Shown here one piece after another: positions 27,909 through 38,076 of a stretch of 38,076 nt of DNA. Both the position numbers and the translations under genes were made by a program. The notes beneath the pieces are model-generated. The model did not search any database. It worked only from the letters and a program-made list of their open reading frames with translations, and had not been told where the DNA came from. Origin of the DNA: Luteolibacter sp. Lineage in GTDB: Bacteria; Verrucomicrobiota; Verrucomicrobiia; Verrucomicrobiales; Akkermansiaceae. Numbering within the stretch: the first letter of the stretch is position 1; every line of letters starts with the position of its first letter. The stretch spans positions 1 to 38,076 of the forward strand of contig JAJTHK010000107.1 of assembly GCA_021298895.1 (NCBI GenBank). Reading direction: 5' to 3'.

Positions 27909-30305
27909 ATGCTAAAGCTTCACCTATTTCACACGCTCCGTATTCCTTGCATCTTGCTGAGTGTGGCTGTGACTGCTCATGCACAGCAGGATCCACCGCG
28001 CGCGGGAGTTGTCGAGGATGCGTTATTGGTCGATCCTGGTAATGATCTATATACCCGCGGTAAAAATATATACGATGAGGCGCAAAACAACGCGGATGCG
28101 GAAGCACGCCGCGCCTCATATCTTCGTTCCGTAGAGATATTCACCCAGTATCTCAATGAGTTTGGTAAACATGCAAACGCCGAGGCTGCATGGTGGTATT
28201 TGGGAAGCAGTTACTACCAAGTTGGTATGGCCGATGATGCGAAGCGCTGTTTTTCAACACTGCTTAATGGATATGGTGAAGGCAAATATGCAGCAGTTGC
28301 TGCTTACACCATGGCTTTGGATCATTACAACAAGCGTGAATATGCATTTGCTGCGCCTCTTTTTGAAAAATTTTCAAAAAATGGATCGCGTCCTGAGGAT
28401 AAATCCAAAGGTAAATTGTTGTCTGGAAACTGCTACCGTCTTAATAACAGGGATCGTGATGCGATGAAGGCTTTCCAAGAAGTCATCGATGACCCCCAAG
28501 GGGTTGCTTTGCATGATCAGGCTCGCCTTTATCTCGGTCATGTCACATTTAAACAGGGTAAAGCAAGTGATGCGCTAAAGCTCTTTGAAGAGGTCGCTAA
28601 ATCTAAAGGCGATGAAAAAATTCGCGCAGAGGCTTCACTTCATGCTGCGATCACTGCAACCAAGCTTGGGAATTCTGAGCTCGCGGAAACCTATCTGCTT
28701 ATCGTGTTAGAAAAGCCAGGCATGGAATCCGCCAGACCGGATGCCCAAATCGCATTGATGGAAAATTATTATGCGGCGAAAAAATATAAAGAGATTGTCG
28801 AGGTTTACAAAAAAAGCACCCTGAAGGCGGAGGGCGAAAAAGAAGCTATGAGACTAATGGTTGCAGCTCGTGCCATGCTACAGCTCAAACAGGTTTCAGA
28901 GGCTAGTAAGTTGTTTCGAGAAATCGAGCGAGCCGTCCCGCCTGAGCATGACCTTGCTTTCCAAGCAGCCTATTATCGCCTGAATTGTTTTTTCCAAATC
29001 GAGGGTACCTATGTCACCGAACAGGTGGATGCATTTCTTGAAATTTACGAAAAAAAGCGTCCTAACGACACCCGCATCCATACCGCGTTGCTGATCAAGG
29101 CCGAGACCTTTTTTTCAAAAAACAAAATCCCTGCCGCCGCCGAGGTCTTTGCGAAAATTGATCCGAAATTACTCACCGAGTCCAATCGCCCCGGATTTCT
29201 TTATCAACGTGGTTGGTGCCTTGCCGAAGCAGGAGATAAACAAGGATCGATCAAATCGCTCAGTGAATTTATCGGCCAATATCCCAAAGATGAACGGGTT
29301 CATCACGCCCTGGTGAAACGCGCCAAATCCTATGTTGAGATGGGCGAGCCAGGGAAAGCGATCGTTGATTACGATCTCGTCGCCTCAGCAAAAGATGCTC
29401 CTGCGGATCTTGTTTCACTCGCATGGTTGGAGTCTGCCCGCGCACGTCGAAAAGAGGGGAATATCGAAAACATGATCGTCCGTTACAAGGGATTGTTAGA
29501 AGTCAAGGAACTCAGCGAGAACCTGCAATCCGAGGCGAAATATTGGATAGGCTGGGGAATGGTGAAAACCAATCAACCTAAAGATGCCGTTACGTTTCTC
29601 AATGAGGCTCGTAAGCTACGTAAAGATGCCTATGGCAAACACGCCGGCTTGCTGTTGGCCTTGTCCCATTTTACCGCACAGGACCCCACCCAGCTCTCTG
29701 CGGAGATCGAACTCGCGATCGAAGGCGATTATGCAAAAGAAATCCCTGCTCAAGCGCTTCAATGGGCAGGTATGCAGGCATATAATGGTAAAGATTACAA
29801 ATCAGCTGCGAAGTTTCTTAGCCTTACAGCAAACGACAAGGAACCCCGCACCACGCCAAAAGAGGTATGGCGCTATTTGGTGAAATCCCGCATTGAGATC
29901 AAACAAGCGAATGAGGCGCTCACCGCCGTCGGACATGTTTTGGAAGTGGAAGATCAACCAGCATGGAAAGCAGATGGTCTGCTCGATCAAGCGCGTGCTT
30001 ATTATCAACTCAAACAGCTTGATGAATCCAGAAAGTCAACAGACGCAGGCCTTGTCCTCAATCCTCAAGGCCGAACTTCTGCGGGATTGCGCATTGTCTC
30101 AGGCGATCTACATGTTCAAAAAGAAAACTACGGCGCAGCAGCTGCGGATTATCTCTATGTGATTCAGTTTAGCGAGGATCCCGATCTCAAACCTCTCGCC
30201 ATTCATCAATATATTATCCTGTTAGAAAAACAAGGTAAGGCCGAAGAGGCTGGAAAATACAAAACCCAGCTTAAGACAGAGTTTTCCGAGTGGAAAGCGC
30301 CGTAG
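27909..30305 (+). CDS. Secreted tetratricopeptide-repeat protein
   Basis: Signal peptide (LLSVAVTAHAQ) and many TPR-like units, e.g. AEAAWWYLGSSYYQVGMADDAKRCFSTLLNGY. Confidence 0.85.
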   Translation: MLKLHLFHTLRIPCILLSVAVTAHAQQDPPRAGVVEDALLVDPGNDLYTRGKNIYDEAQNNADAEARRASYLRSVEIFTQYLNEFGKHANAEAAWWYLGSSYYQVGMADDAKRCFSTLLNGYGEGKYAAVAAYTMALDHYNKREYAFAAPLFEKFSKNGSRPEDKSKGKLLSGNCYRLNNRDRDAMKAFQEVIDDPQGVALHDQARLYLGHVTFKQGKASDALKLFEEVAKSKGDEKIRAEASLHAAITATKLGNSELAETYLLIVLEKPGMESARPDAQIALMENYYAAKKYKEIVEVYKKSTLKAEGEKEAMRLMVAARAMLQLKQVSEASKLFREIERAVPPEHDLAFQAAYYRLNCFFQIEGTYVTEQVDAFLEIYEKKRPNDTRIHTALLIKAETFFSKNKIPAAAEVFAKIDPKLLTESNRPGFLYQRGWCLAEAGDKQGSIKSLSEFIGQYPKDERVHHALVKRAKSYVEMGEPGKAIVDYDLVASAKDAPADLVSLAWLESARARRKEGNIENMIVRYKGLLEVKELSENLQSEAKYWIGWGMVKTNQPKDAVTFLNEARKLRKDAYGKHAGLLLALSHFTAQDPTQLSAEIELAIEGDYAKEIPAQALQWAGMQAYNGKDYKSAAKFLSLTANDKEPRTTPKEVWRYLVKSRIEIKQANEALTAVGHVLEVEDQPAWKADGLLDQARAYYQLKQLDESRKSTDAGLVLNPQGRTSAGLRIVSGDLHVQKENYGAAAADYLYVIQFSEDPDLKPLAIHQYIILLEKQGKAEEAGKYKTQLKTEFSEWKAP

Positions 30306-30682
30306 TCAATTGACATGTGATCATAACGACCTCTGCCTAGCTCAGTGATTTTTCGAAATTGGTTGAAAGCGTCACGCTGATTAGCGGATTTCCGCTAGCC
30401 AAATTGCGTAGGTGAGGCGAGGAGACACCTGCTGTTTCTGCGCGCTATGATGTAAGAAGATGACTGCTTGCTGAAAGTTGATGAATAAGACGCCGGCGAG
30501 ATATTGTGTTAGAAAAAAGCCAGAGATCTTTTGAACCCATAGGGGATAGGTTTGCCTTTAAAAGTTTCATTCAATTAAATTTTTTCACATCTTTTATGTA
30601 TGTAAATCTGCATTAATCCATAATTTAGCTGGGAATTTTATTCAAATGACGAAAAGTAACAGCAATACCCAAGGTAATATAA

Positions 30683-32074
30683 ATGAGCTCTGGAGATCAA
30701 ATGGATGAGCAAATGCGGCAGGTCTTGGTGGCTGGTTCGGCCACGGTTCTTGCTGCCGCCGCCGTAATCCCTCAGCAAGATAGTCTTCACGGTGAGATTG
30801 CTATGTGCGAGGCTGCCGCTGCACGTGGCTATTTTCTTCCCGATGAGGATGAATGGGTGAAACTACGATATTCGCAGTATCTGGGTTTGCGTGCTTCGTT
30901 GCTCGCTACGATTGAGGAACTCGGAGTAATCGCTGGAGCTGGTCGCGTGGAATGGAATTCACGCCAGCCCTTGTTTGCAACCGCTTTCGCTGCGGCGTGC
31001 ATCTTGATGCGCGCAAACCGTTTCATTGTTGATCTTGCCTCGAAACATTCCGTGCTTTGGAAAAAACTCGATGAAGAGGATATCATGTGCGGGATACCTA
31101 GAAAATCATTTACCACCATTTATCAGGCGCTGACCTCGCCGCGTAATCAATTACGCTTTCTCAATGCGGTGGATCATTATAGCAAGCAACGCGATAAAAT
31201 CTTTGCGTTAGCAAACGATTCGGACATGAAGCCAATCGTTGATTTGTTAGAAAAAGAAGAGCCGTTCATTGAAAAGAGCCGTCGAGAAGTCGTGAAGCGC
31301 CGAATCTCTTATCGCTGGTTTTCGTTTCTCAGGAGTCATCGCTCCGCATGGAAAAATGTGATGCGCGGAATGTTTGAGGTATCTGGGCGTGCAGTCTCTG
31401 AGTTGCGTCAACCCGGGATCAAAGCTATGGGTGCGCCCAAGCGCATTGATGCCGATTTACAAAAAGAAATTTTAAAACTTGTGCAGCCTGGGGATGTGTT
31501 TGTTACGCGTCATGACGATGCGATGAGTAATTTGTTCCTTCCAGGTTTTTGGCCACATGCTGCCTTGTTTTTAGGCAAGACTCCAAACTCGACTCTAGAT
31601 TGGGGTGAATTACCATCTGCTGATGAGTATGGTGCTTGGTTTCTCGAATCCAAAAAAGACGGTGTCAAAGTCCGCCCCTCGAGCGAAACCCTAGCACTTG
31701 ATGCCTTGGTCGTCCTGCGACCGCCTTTGCTCGGCCCTGACCTTCAACGTGGACTCCAGCGTGCCTTGACTCATCGTGGTAAACCCTACGATTTCCTCTT
31801 TGATTTTCGGACCGCAGACCGCCTCGTCTGTACCGAGGTGATTTACCGCGGCTTTCACGGGATTTCCCCATGCCATTTTCAGCTTAGGGAGGTGGGTGGT
31901 AGACTTTGCCTGCCGGCCGAGGAATTTATCGACCAAGCTCTAGACATCGGCTTCCAACTCATCCTTACCGCTGGCCTAGAAGGGGATGTCCTTCTTACCG
32001 GACCTGATGCAGAAAGGGCATTTCGCGCTACGCGCCCTGCTCGAGCTATGGCTGTGCTAGCAACCAGTTCATGA
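30683..32074 (+). CDS. YiiX/YebB-like permuted NlpC/P60 cysteine hydrolase
   Basis: LKLVQPGDVFVTRHDDAMSNLFLPGFWPHAALFLGKT and RLVCTEVIYRGFHGI fit permuted papain-like (His first, Cys later) amidases. Confidence 0.7.
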   Translation: MSSGDQMDEQMRQVLVAGSATVLAAAAVIPQQDSLHGEIAMCEAAAARGYFLPDEDEWVKLRYSQYLGLRASLLATIEELGVIAGAGRVEWNSRQPLFATAFAAACILMRANRFIVDLASKHSVLWKKLDEEDIMCGIPRKSFTTIYQALTSPRNQLRFLNAVDHYSKQRDKIFALANDSDMKPIVDLLEKEEPFIEKSRREVVKRRISYRWFSFLRSHRSAWKNVMRGMFEVSGRAVSELRQPGIKAMGAPKRIDADLQKEILKLVQPGDVFVTRHDDAMSNLFLPGFWPHAALFLGKTPNSTLDWGELPSADEYGAWFLESKKDGVKVRPSSETLALDALVVLRPPLLGPDLQRGLQRALTHRGKPYDFLFDFRTADRLVCTEVIYRGFHGISPCHFQLREVGGRLCLPAEEFIDQALDIGFQLILTAGLEGDVLLTGPDAERAFRATRPARAMAVLATSS

Positions 32075-32323
32075 GTGAGCATTGATAGCGATTTGGGGAG
32101 ACACTTTCAATAGTATCCAATGAACAAAACAGATGAAGTGGCTTATATACAAGCCGAGAAAAAAGATTAGCACGACGTTCCAACTGCCGAAGTGATAAAC
32201 GTATAAAAATACACAAATACCCGCGGGAGCTTCGGTATAAAGCATTCCAAATGCGCATCGAAGAGAAGCGTAATCAAGCTGAGATGAAGCATTGCTCGAT
32301 ATGTCAATCAATACCCTCAACAA
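32069..32323 (-). pseudogene. Possible relic or small TM protein; C-terminus faintly like steroid 5-alpha-reductase/DUF1295 proteins
   Basis: 84 aa, TTG start: DYASLRCAFGMLYTEAPAGICVFLYVYHFGSWNVVLIFFLGLYISHFICFVHWILLKVS; no upstream continuation in this frame. Confidence 0.2.
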
Positions 32324-32532
32324 CTGGTTGATGAATTATCCTAGAGTTAAGTCATGATCAGAAATTATACGCATCAATCAATTCAAGTGCCGATACTATT
32401 CTAACAGAAATAGGTAATAGCGAAATCGAAGGTGTATGTATTCCATTCCCACGCACCGTTAGGATGCAAAACTAATGGGCGGAACAGGCACCTAAATTCT
32501 TCCGTGTTACGGTGGGTTAGAATGGAAATGAT

Positions 32533-32985
32533 CTATTCGTTATCACCAGCAGGAATTACCAAAGTTGGTATGATAGATTTTCTAACCATTCCATCGGCGA
32601 CGCTACCGAGGATGAGTGAGGCGATGACGCTGTGACCATGCGATCCGATGATGACGAGGTCGGCACCGATTTCTTTGATTTTGACTTCGAGCTCGAACAA
32701 CGGGCTGCCATCGGCTAGGTGAGCGGTTGGTTTGAATTGAGGCGTGCTGATCCCATCAGCGACATCATCGAGTGCCTTTTGCGCGCGCTTGCGTGACTCT
32801 AGGTGAAATTCATGAATGGCGGGAAACTCGCTCGGGCTTAATCCGTATGCGGTATAAGTCGGCTCGGGCTCAATCACATGGAGCAAGTGTAGTTCCGCCC
32901 CAAAAGCTTTAGCGATCTCAGTGGCAGCTGACAATACAGCGGATGTGGCGTTGGAAAAATCAATAGCGGCGATTATCTTTTTCAT
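32533..32985 (-). CDS. Universal stress protein (UspA family)
   Basis: MKKIIAAIDFSNATSAVLSAATEIAKAFGAELHLLHVIEPE...ADLVIIGSHGHSVIASLILGSVADGMVRKSIIPTLVIPA (G-2x-G-9x-G(S/T) ATP motif). Confidence 0.93.
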   Translation of the reverse strand: MKKIIAAIDFSNATSAVLSAATEIAKAFGAELHLLHVIEPEPTYTAYGLSPSEFPAIHEFHLESRKRAQKALDDVADGISTPQFKPTAHLADGSPLFELEVKIKEIGADLVIIGSHGHSVIASLILGSVADGMVRKSIIPTLVIPAGDNE

Positions 32986-33035
32986 ACCTCACTATGATCA
33001 CATATTATGATACTGAAAAGCCAATTGTATACCTG

Positions 33036-33079
33036 ACAGTCTCTCTACAGTCTCTCTACAGTCTCTCTACAGTCTCTCT
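33036..33079. repeat. Perfect 11-bp tandem repeat ACAGTCTCTCT x4
   Basis: Four exact consecutive copies, 50 bp upstream of the uspA start codon (- strand gene). Confidence 0.95.
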
Positions 33080-33135
33080 TACGATGATCCCTTGTAAGAG
33101 TTCCCTAATCTGGAACGGATTGAAACTGGGAAGCT

Positions 33136-34593
33136 CTAAGCAAATACTTCTTTGATGATTTTGGCAGGCTCCACCCCAGTGAGGCGTTGGTCGAGACCTT
33201 GGAATTTGTAGGTCATGCGTTCGTGGTCGATGCCGAGGGCGTGGAGGATGGTGGCGTGGAGGTCGCGGATGTGGACGGGGTTTTTGACGATGTTGTAGCT
33301 CATATCATCGGTTTCACCGTAGACTTGGCCGCCTTTGATGCCGCCGCCTGCCATCCAGATGCTGAAGCAACGAGGATGGTGATCGCGCCCGTAGTTGGTT
33401 TCCGAGAGGGCGCCTTGAGAGTAAACCGTGCGACCGAATTCACCACCCCATATAACGAGGGTGTCTTCTAACATTCCGCGCTGTTTGAGATCCTGGATGA
33501 GGCCGTAGCAGCCTTGATCGACGTCTTTACATTGCGAAGAGAGGTCGCGAGGGAGGTCGCCGTGTTGGTCCCAACCTCGGTGGAAAATTTGGACAAAGCG
33601 CACGCCGCGTTCGAGCAAGCGACGAGCCATGAGAGCGGAGTTGGCGAAGGTGCCACGGGTTTTGCTGTCATCTCCGTAGAGTTTATAGATGTGTTCGGCT
33701 TCGCCCGAGAGATCGGCAAGTTCAGGGACCGAGCGTTGCATGCGATAAGCCATCTCGTATTGTTGCATGCGATTTTGGATTTCAGGGTCCTTGATAGCTT
33801 CGTAGGATTTCTGATTAAGTTTTCCTAATCCATCTAACATGCTGCGGCGTAGTTCGCGAGGGACGCCGGGGGAGTCTTTGAGGAAGAGCACGGGATCGCC
33901 GAGTGAGCGGAGTGCGACGCCTGCGTATTTTCCTGGTAGATAAGCGGAGCCCCAGAGTCTGGAGGAGATGGCTTGTACGTTGGAAAAGGGCGAGGTATGC
34001 TTGGCGTGAAGGACGACGAAGGATGGTAAATCCTCGTTCATCGAGCCGAGGCCGTAAGATAGCCATGATCCGAGCGATGCTTTGCCATTGACCATGGAGC
34101 CGGTGCAGATGAGTTGGTTGGCGGGTTCGTGGTTGATCGCATCCGTGTGCATGGATTTGATGATGCAGATATCATCCGCCATTTTTCCATGCCATGGCAG
34201 GGCATCGCTGATCCATGCGCCGGATTGGCCATACTGATTGAATTTAAAAGTGGATGGGGCGAGAGGGAATGCGGCTTGTCCGGAGGTCATACCTGTTAGA
34301 CGTTCGCCTTCTTTAGCGAGGTAGGTTTTGAGATCCTCTTTGAAACGTTTTTTGAGCTCGGGTTTGTAGTCGAAGGTATCCAGCTGCGAAGGCGCGCCGA
34401 TGAGGGAAATATAAATGGCGCGTTTGGCTTTCGGGGCAAACTGTGGGATGGACATGTTGCCCATGGGTTTGGCGGCTGCCATGCCTTCTTGATTGAGCAA
34501 GGACGCCATTGCGGCGACGCCGAGACCAGTTCCGGTTTTGCGGAAGAACTGACGGCGGGTGTAGGCTTCGTTGTAAAGGTCGAGTGGATTCAT
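33136..34593 (-). CDS. DUF1501 domain-containing secreted protein (sulfatase-like fold)
   Basis: [21 protein letters not shown] Tat-like signal; [66 protein letters not shown]. Confidence 0.92.
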   Translation of the reverse strand: MNPLDLYNEAYTRRQFFRKTGTGLGVAAMASLLNQEGMAAAKPMGNMSIPQFAPKAKRAIYISLIGAPSQLDTFDYKPELKKRFKEDLKTYLAKEGERLTGMTSGQAAFPLAPSTFKFNQYGQSGAWISDALPWHGKMADDICIIKSMHTDAINHEPANQLICTGSMVNGKASLGSWLSYGLGSMNEDLPSFVVLHAKHTSPFSNVQAISSRLWGSAYLPGKYAGVALRSLGDPVLFLKDSPGVPRELRRSMLDGLGKLNQKSYEAIKDPEIQNRMQQYEMAYRMQRSVPELADLSGEAEHIYKLYGDDSKTRGTFANSALMARRLLERGVRFVQIFHRGWDQHGDLPRDLSSQCKDVDQGCYGLIQDLKQRGMLEDTLVIWGGEFGRTVYSQGALSETNYGRDHHPRCFSIWMAGGGIKGGQVYGETDDMSYNIVKNPVHIRDLHATILHALGIDHERMTYKFQGLDQRLTGVEPAKIIKEVFA

Positions 34594-34599
34594 CGTCGT

Positions 34600-37500
34600 T
34601 TATCGGGTTACGGTTTCATCGAGGTTGAATAACTGATTTGCCACCAAGGTCCATGCGGCGAGATCAGTGATAGGGAGGGTTTGGTCGTAGGCAAATTCTC
34701 CGATGGTGAGAGCGAGCTTCGCTTCTTCCGGTTTTTCACCGTAGAATTTTTCTGCGGAAGTGTAGGTTTCCTGGATAGCTGCGCGTTCTTCCTTGTCCAA
34801 TTTACGGCTGAGCAAGCGCTGCGTCATGATGTCGATGCGTTGATCGAAATCCTTGCCTTCTTTGAGCGCGTGAGTTGCGAGAGCTCTGGCTGCTTCAACA
34901 AACTGGGGATCGTTCATCAGAGCGAGCGCTTGCAGGGGAGTGTTGGTGCGTTCTCGAGCGACGCAGAAAATTTCCCTGGTTGGAGCATTGAGGATTTCCA
35001 TGGTCGGCGGAGCGGCGGTGCGTTTCCAGAAGGTATACATGGAACGGCGGTAGAGCGCTTCGCCAGTGTCTTGTTTGTAATCTTTAGTGTTAGACTGCGG
35101 CATGGCAACGGCGTTCCAAATGCCTTCTGGTTGATAAGGTTTCACGGATGCTCCGCCGACTTTTTTGGAAAGCAGGTTGGAGCTTGCAAGGGCGAGATCG
35201 CGGATTTGCTCGGCATCAAGGCGAGTGCGTGGGCCACGTGCGAGAAGATTGTTAGAAGGATCGGCTTCGAGTTTCTCGGGGGTGAAGTTTCCAGATTGGC
35301 GATAGGTTTCCGACATCACGATGGTTTTGACCATGTGGCGGAAGTTCCATTTGCTTGCGACGAATTCTGAAGCCAGCCAATCCAAGAGTTTTGGATGGGT
35401 GGGGCGAGCACCCATGATACCGAAGTCACCGTTGGTCTCCACGATGCCTTTGCCAAACATGTAATACCAGAGACGATTCATCGTGACGCGAGCGGGGAGA
35501 GGGTTTTTTGGATCGTTCAACCACATCGCAAGACCGTGTCGATTTTTTGGTGCTCCTTCAGGCATGGGTGGGAGCATGGCGGGGGTTTCAGGAAAAACTT
35601 TCTCGGCTTTGGAGGCGTATGCGCCACGAGTGAGGACGTGAGCAAAAGGGGCTTCTTTTTTCTCTTCGTAGACCAGAGTCATGGAGCCGCGATCGCGCAT
35701 TTTTTTGTCCTCTGCTAGGAGTTTGTCGCGCTCGGCGATGAATTCGATAGATGTTTGATCGATCACAGTGGTGTAATGGACAAACAGGGCATCGTTTTGC
35801 TGCTTGGTGCGCTTGTCAGCAGGAAGAGCGAGCCATTCATCGATCATTTGTGTATTTGCTAAACGAGCGATTTCATTGTCGCTGAGCAGGCGACGATAGA
35901 GGCGGAAATCTTGGAGCGCGACTTTGCCGGTGATTTTAGAATCGCCATTTGCACGAGAACCGAGAGTGAGAGGAGTGGAGGTGACGATGTTTCCTCCAAC
36001 GGTGTTCGGATAGATTTTAGCGGCGGTTTTTTTGCCATCAATGTATAGCGATAGGCATTCATGACCGCTTCGGGTTCCGTCGAAAACCACCATCATGTGA
36101 TACCACTTTTTAGGTTTTAGTTTCTCATCAGACTGCATTTTGCACGCGGATTTATCCCAAGAGTCGATCACATGGGCGCCGGGCTTACCGTCTTCGAGAT
36201 AGAGATCCCAGCCGCGGAAGCCTTGTGTGGGATCGATTTTTGCGATGATGGACCCAGTGGGCGCACCTTCAAACCAAACGAAACCGCCGTAGCTGACTTG
36301 ATCGGCTCGGGTGAAATTTCCGATATCGCCAAGTTCGATCGGTTTATCGGTAATGACAACTGCCTTACCTTTTGGACCATCGATGCGGGCAGGATCAGCT
36401 GGCCACTCTTTAGTGGCACCGTCTATGGTGCCGGTAATTTTTCCGTTTGCAGAAATCAGAGGCAGATGGAGCGAGAGAGTGGAATCGATTTCTTTAGATT
36501 CTGTTTTGCTTTGTCCTGCAAGCCATGCCTGGAAATCATTGGTTGCTGCGGCTTTGCGAGATTCGATTTGTTTGTTTACATCGGCCAATTTTACTTGGAG
36601 TTGGTTCCAAGCATCGCGGTCTTCTGGGAGAGGGGCTAAGATCGATGGTGGATGAGTGGCGCTGTTCCTATCTAAGGCGGACATCGTGTTGTTTCTGAAA
36701 AACGCGGTGAGCTGATAGAATTCCTTGGTGGAGAAAGGATCGAATTTGTGGTCGTGGCAAGATGCACAACTTGCTGTTAGACCGAGCCAGAGAGCGCCTA
36801 ATGTATCGACGCGATCGGTGGCATAAATTGCATCGTATTCTTCGGGGATGGCGCCGCCTTCACCAGTGGTTGCTAAGCAACGCAGGAAGCCGGTGGCGAT
36901 TTGTTGATCAAGGCTGGGTTGAGGTAAGAGATCGCCGGCGATTTGTTCGGTAGTGAATTGATCCCAAGGCATGTTGGCGCTGAAGGAGCGAATGACCCAA
37001 TCGCGGTAAGGCCAGATGGCGCGGTAGTTGTCGATGTGGATGCCGTGGGTGTCGGCGTAGCGTGCGGCGTCGAGCCACTGGCGGGTAAAGTGCTCGGCGC
37101 TGGCGCTGGTTGCTAAGAGTCGATCGGCCTCCGCTGAAACAGTCGCGTCAGGATCTTTTGCGTAAGCGGCGACGAAGGCGTCGGTATCGGAGGGTTGTGG
37201 TGGAAGTCCGGTGAGGTCGAAGCTCAGGCGGCGATGAAATCTGCGCGGATCTTCTGGCTCGTTCGGCTTGAGTCCAGCTAGGGCGAGTTTTTCGTGGATG
37301 AAGCCATCGATGGGTTTGTTTGACCAATCGTTTTTCGGCGGGTCGACCCGCACGACTGGCTCGTAGGACCAGTGACCTTCATATTCCGCGCCTTGTGCGA
37401 TCCATTTTTCGAGAAGAGCGATCTCTCTGGGATTCATCACCTTGTGACTTTTCGGTGGAGGCATGATCTCGTCCTTATCGGTAGATTTGATCAATCTTAC

Positions 37501-37839
37501 CAATTCCGACTCTGCAGGTTTGCCTTTGATGATGACGGGAGTTCCAGAATCGCGGATTTTGAAAGCCTCGGCTTCGATATCTAGGCGCAGGGGTTCTTTT
37601 TTCGGTTCACGAGTGCCAGAGTCCGGACCATGGCAGTGGTAGCAATACTCGGAAAGTATGGGTTGGATGTGCTCGTTGAAAGAAATCGTTTCTGGAAGGG
37701 TCGCGGTCGTTGCTACCGAGCTTTCACTGGTTTCGGTAGTCGCTTTGTCATTGGATTTCTCGGACGTGGCCGAGGAATCGTCTCCACATCCAGAGAGAAG
37801 AAGCAAAGCAGGTAAGGTGGCTAGGTATGCGAATTTCAT
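34600..37839 (-). CDS. Planctomycete-type cytochrome C + DUF1549 + LamG-like + DUF1553 protein
   Basis: Lipobox LLLSGCGDD; YCYHCHGPDSG (CxxCH); WIAQGAEYEGHWSYEP; LARYADTHG-type region (AARYADTHGIHIDNYRAIWPYRDWVI); ASCHDHKFDPFS; C-terminal RVTMNRLWYYMFGKGIVETNGDFG, NTPLQALALMNDPQFVEAARA. Confidence 0.92.
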   Translation of the reverse strand: MKFAYLATLPALLLLSGCGDDSSATSEKSNDKATTETSESSVATTATLPETISFNEHIQPILSEYCYHCHGPDSGTREPKKEPLRLDIEAEAFKIRDSGTPVIIKGKPAESELVRLIKSTDKDEIMPPPKSHKVMNPREIALLEKWIAQGAEYEGHWSYEPVVRVDPPKNDWSNKPIDGFIHEKLALAGLKPNEPEDPRRFHRRLSFDLTGLPPQPSDTDAFVAAYAKDPDATVSAEADRLLATSASAEHFTRQWLDAARYADTHGIHIDNYRAIWPYRDWVIRSFSANMPWDQFTTEQIAGDLLPQPSLDQQIATGFLRCLATTGEGGAIPEEYDAIYATDRVDTLGALWLGLTASCASCHDHKFDPFSTKEFYQLTAFFRNNTMSALDRNSATHPPSILAPLPEDRDAWNQLQVKLADVNKQIESRKAAATNDFQAWLAGQSKTESKEIDSTLSLHLPLISANGKITGTIDGATKEWPADPARIDGPKGKAVVITDKPIELGDIGNFTRADQVSYGGFVWFEGAPTGSIIAKIDPTQGFRGWDLYLEDGKPGAHVIDSWDKSACKMQSDEKLKPKKWYHMMVVFDGTRSGHECLSLYIDGKKTAAKIYPNTVGGNIVTSTPLTLGSRANGDSKITGKVALQDFRLYRRLLSDNEIARLANTQMIDEWLALPADKRTKQQNDALFVHYTTVIDQTSIEFIAERDKLLAEDKKMRDRGSMTLVYEEKKEAPFAHVLTRGAYASKAEKVFPETPAMLPPMPEGAPKNRHGLAMWLNDPKNPLPARVTMNRLWYYMFGKGIVETNGDFGIMGARPTHPKLLDWLASEFVASKWNFRHMVKTIVMSETYRQSGNFTPEKLEADPSNNLLARGPRTRLDAEQIRDLALASSNLLSKKVGGASVKPYQPEGIWNAVAMPQSNTKDYKQDTGEALYRRSMYTFWKRTAAPPTMEILNAPTREIFCVARERTNTPLQALALMNDPQFVEAARALATHALKEGKDFDQRIDIMTQRLLSRKLDKEERAAIQETYTSAEKFYGEKPEEAKLALTIGEFAYDQTLPITDLAAWTLVANQLFNLDETVTR

Positions 37840-37980
37840 AAGAAAAAAGGAGGGAGCTCACATATAAACGTAAAAAAAGACAAATTCTATCGATTGCAGT
37901 GGAAATAAGACCTTAAAATTACACTCTGGCAAATAGAAATGCCCAAGATTGCTTGGTTTAGCAGGGCGATTGCATCGCAG

Positions 37981-38007
37981 AGCCTTGAAAGCGTAGCTTT
38001 CAAGGCT
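37981..38007. repeat. Perfect hairpin AGCCTTGAAAGC-GTA-GCTTTCAAGGCT followed by TTTT
   Basis: 12-bp perfect stem, 3-nt loop; terminator-like on the + strand. Confidence 0.75.
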
Positions 38008-38076
38008 TTTAAGATTCGCGCTAGACTTTCACTCTAAAACAGCCAGATTAGGCGAGTCATGATATGCACTCACATC

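Noticed and set aside
30645-30707. Short ORF (MTKSNSNTQGNINELWRSNG) overlapping the YiiX-like gene start, considered as a leader peptide
   Set aside because: Only 20 codons, no regulatory signature; likely chance.
34681-35370. 229-aa + strand ORF
   Set aside because: Antisense to the DUF1553 gene, whose coding is unambiguous.

Overview
This is a ~38 kb chromosomal window, gene-dense and mostly ordinary. The lineage looks verrucomicrobial, inferred from a DUF1501 plus DUF1549/DUF1553-cytochrome pair, an extended GreA-type factor, and PVC-style secreted proteins. Recognisable housekeeping genes are rlmN, rplI, eno, gmk, and a GreA/GreB-domain protein. An osmoregulated-glucan locus (opgG, small TM protein, opgH) runs into exbB/exbD-type, TPR and YiiX-like genes. 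There are two ABC systems. The first is a HlyD/ATPase/two-permease export cassette bracketed by two small Cys-rich secreted proteins, and it is the best candidate for an under-described system here. The second is an ATPase/permease pair with an anchored coiled-coil protein. Other genes are an RRM RNA-binding protein, a fused MFS/spermidine-synthase-like protein, an alpha/beta hydrolase, UspA, and a partial MBL-fold hydrolase at the left edge that the ORF track misses. Non-coding content includes several strong hairpins, MITE/REP-like inverted repeats, period-7 tandem repeats in gene junctions, a 4 x 11-bp tandem repeat upstream of uspA, a nested multi-stem element, and a compensatory twin-palindrome element. 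The hexamer TGTTAG also recurs noticeably. No CRISPR array, rRNA, tRNA, transposase or prophage was seen. All family calls come from reading the translations; no searches were run.
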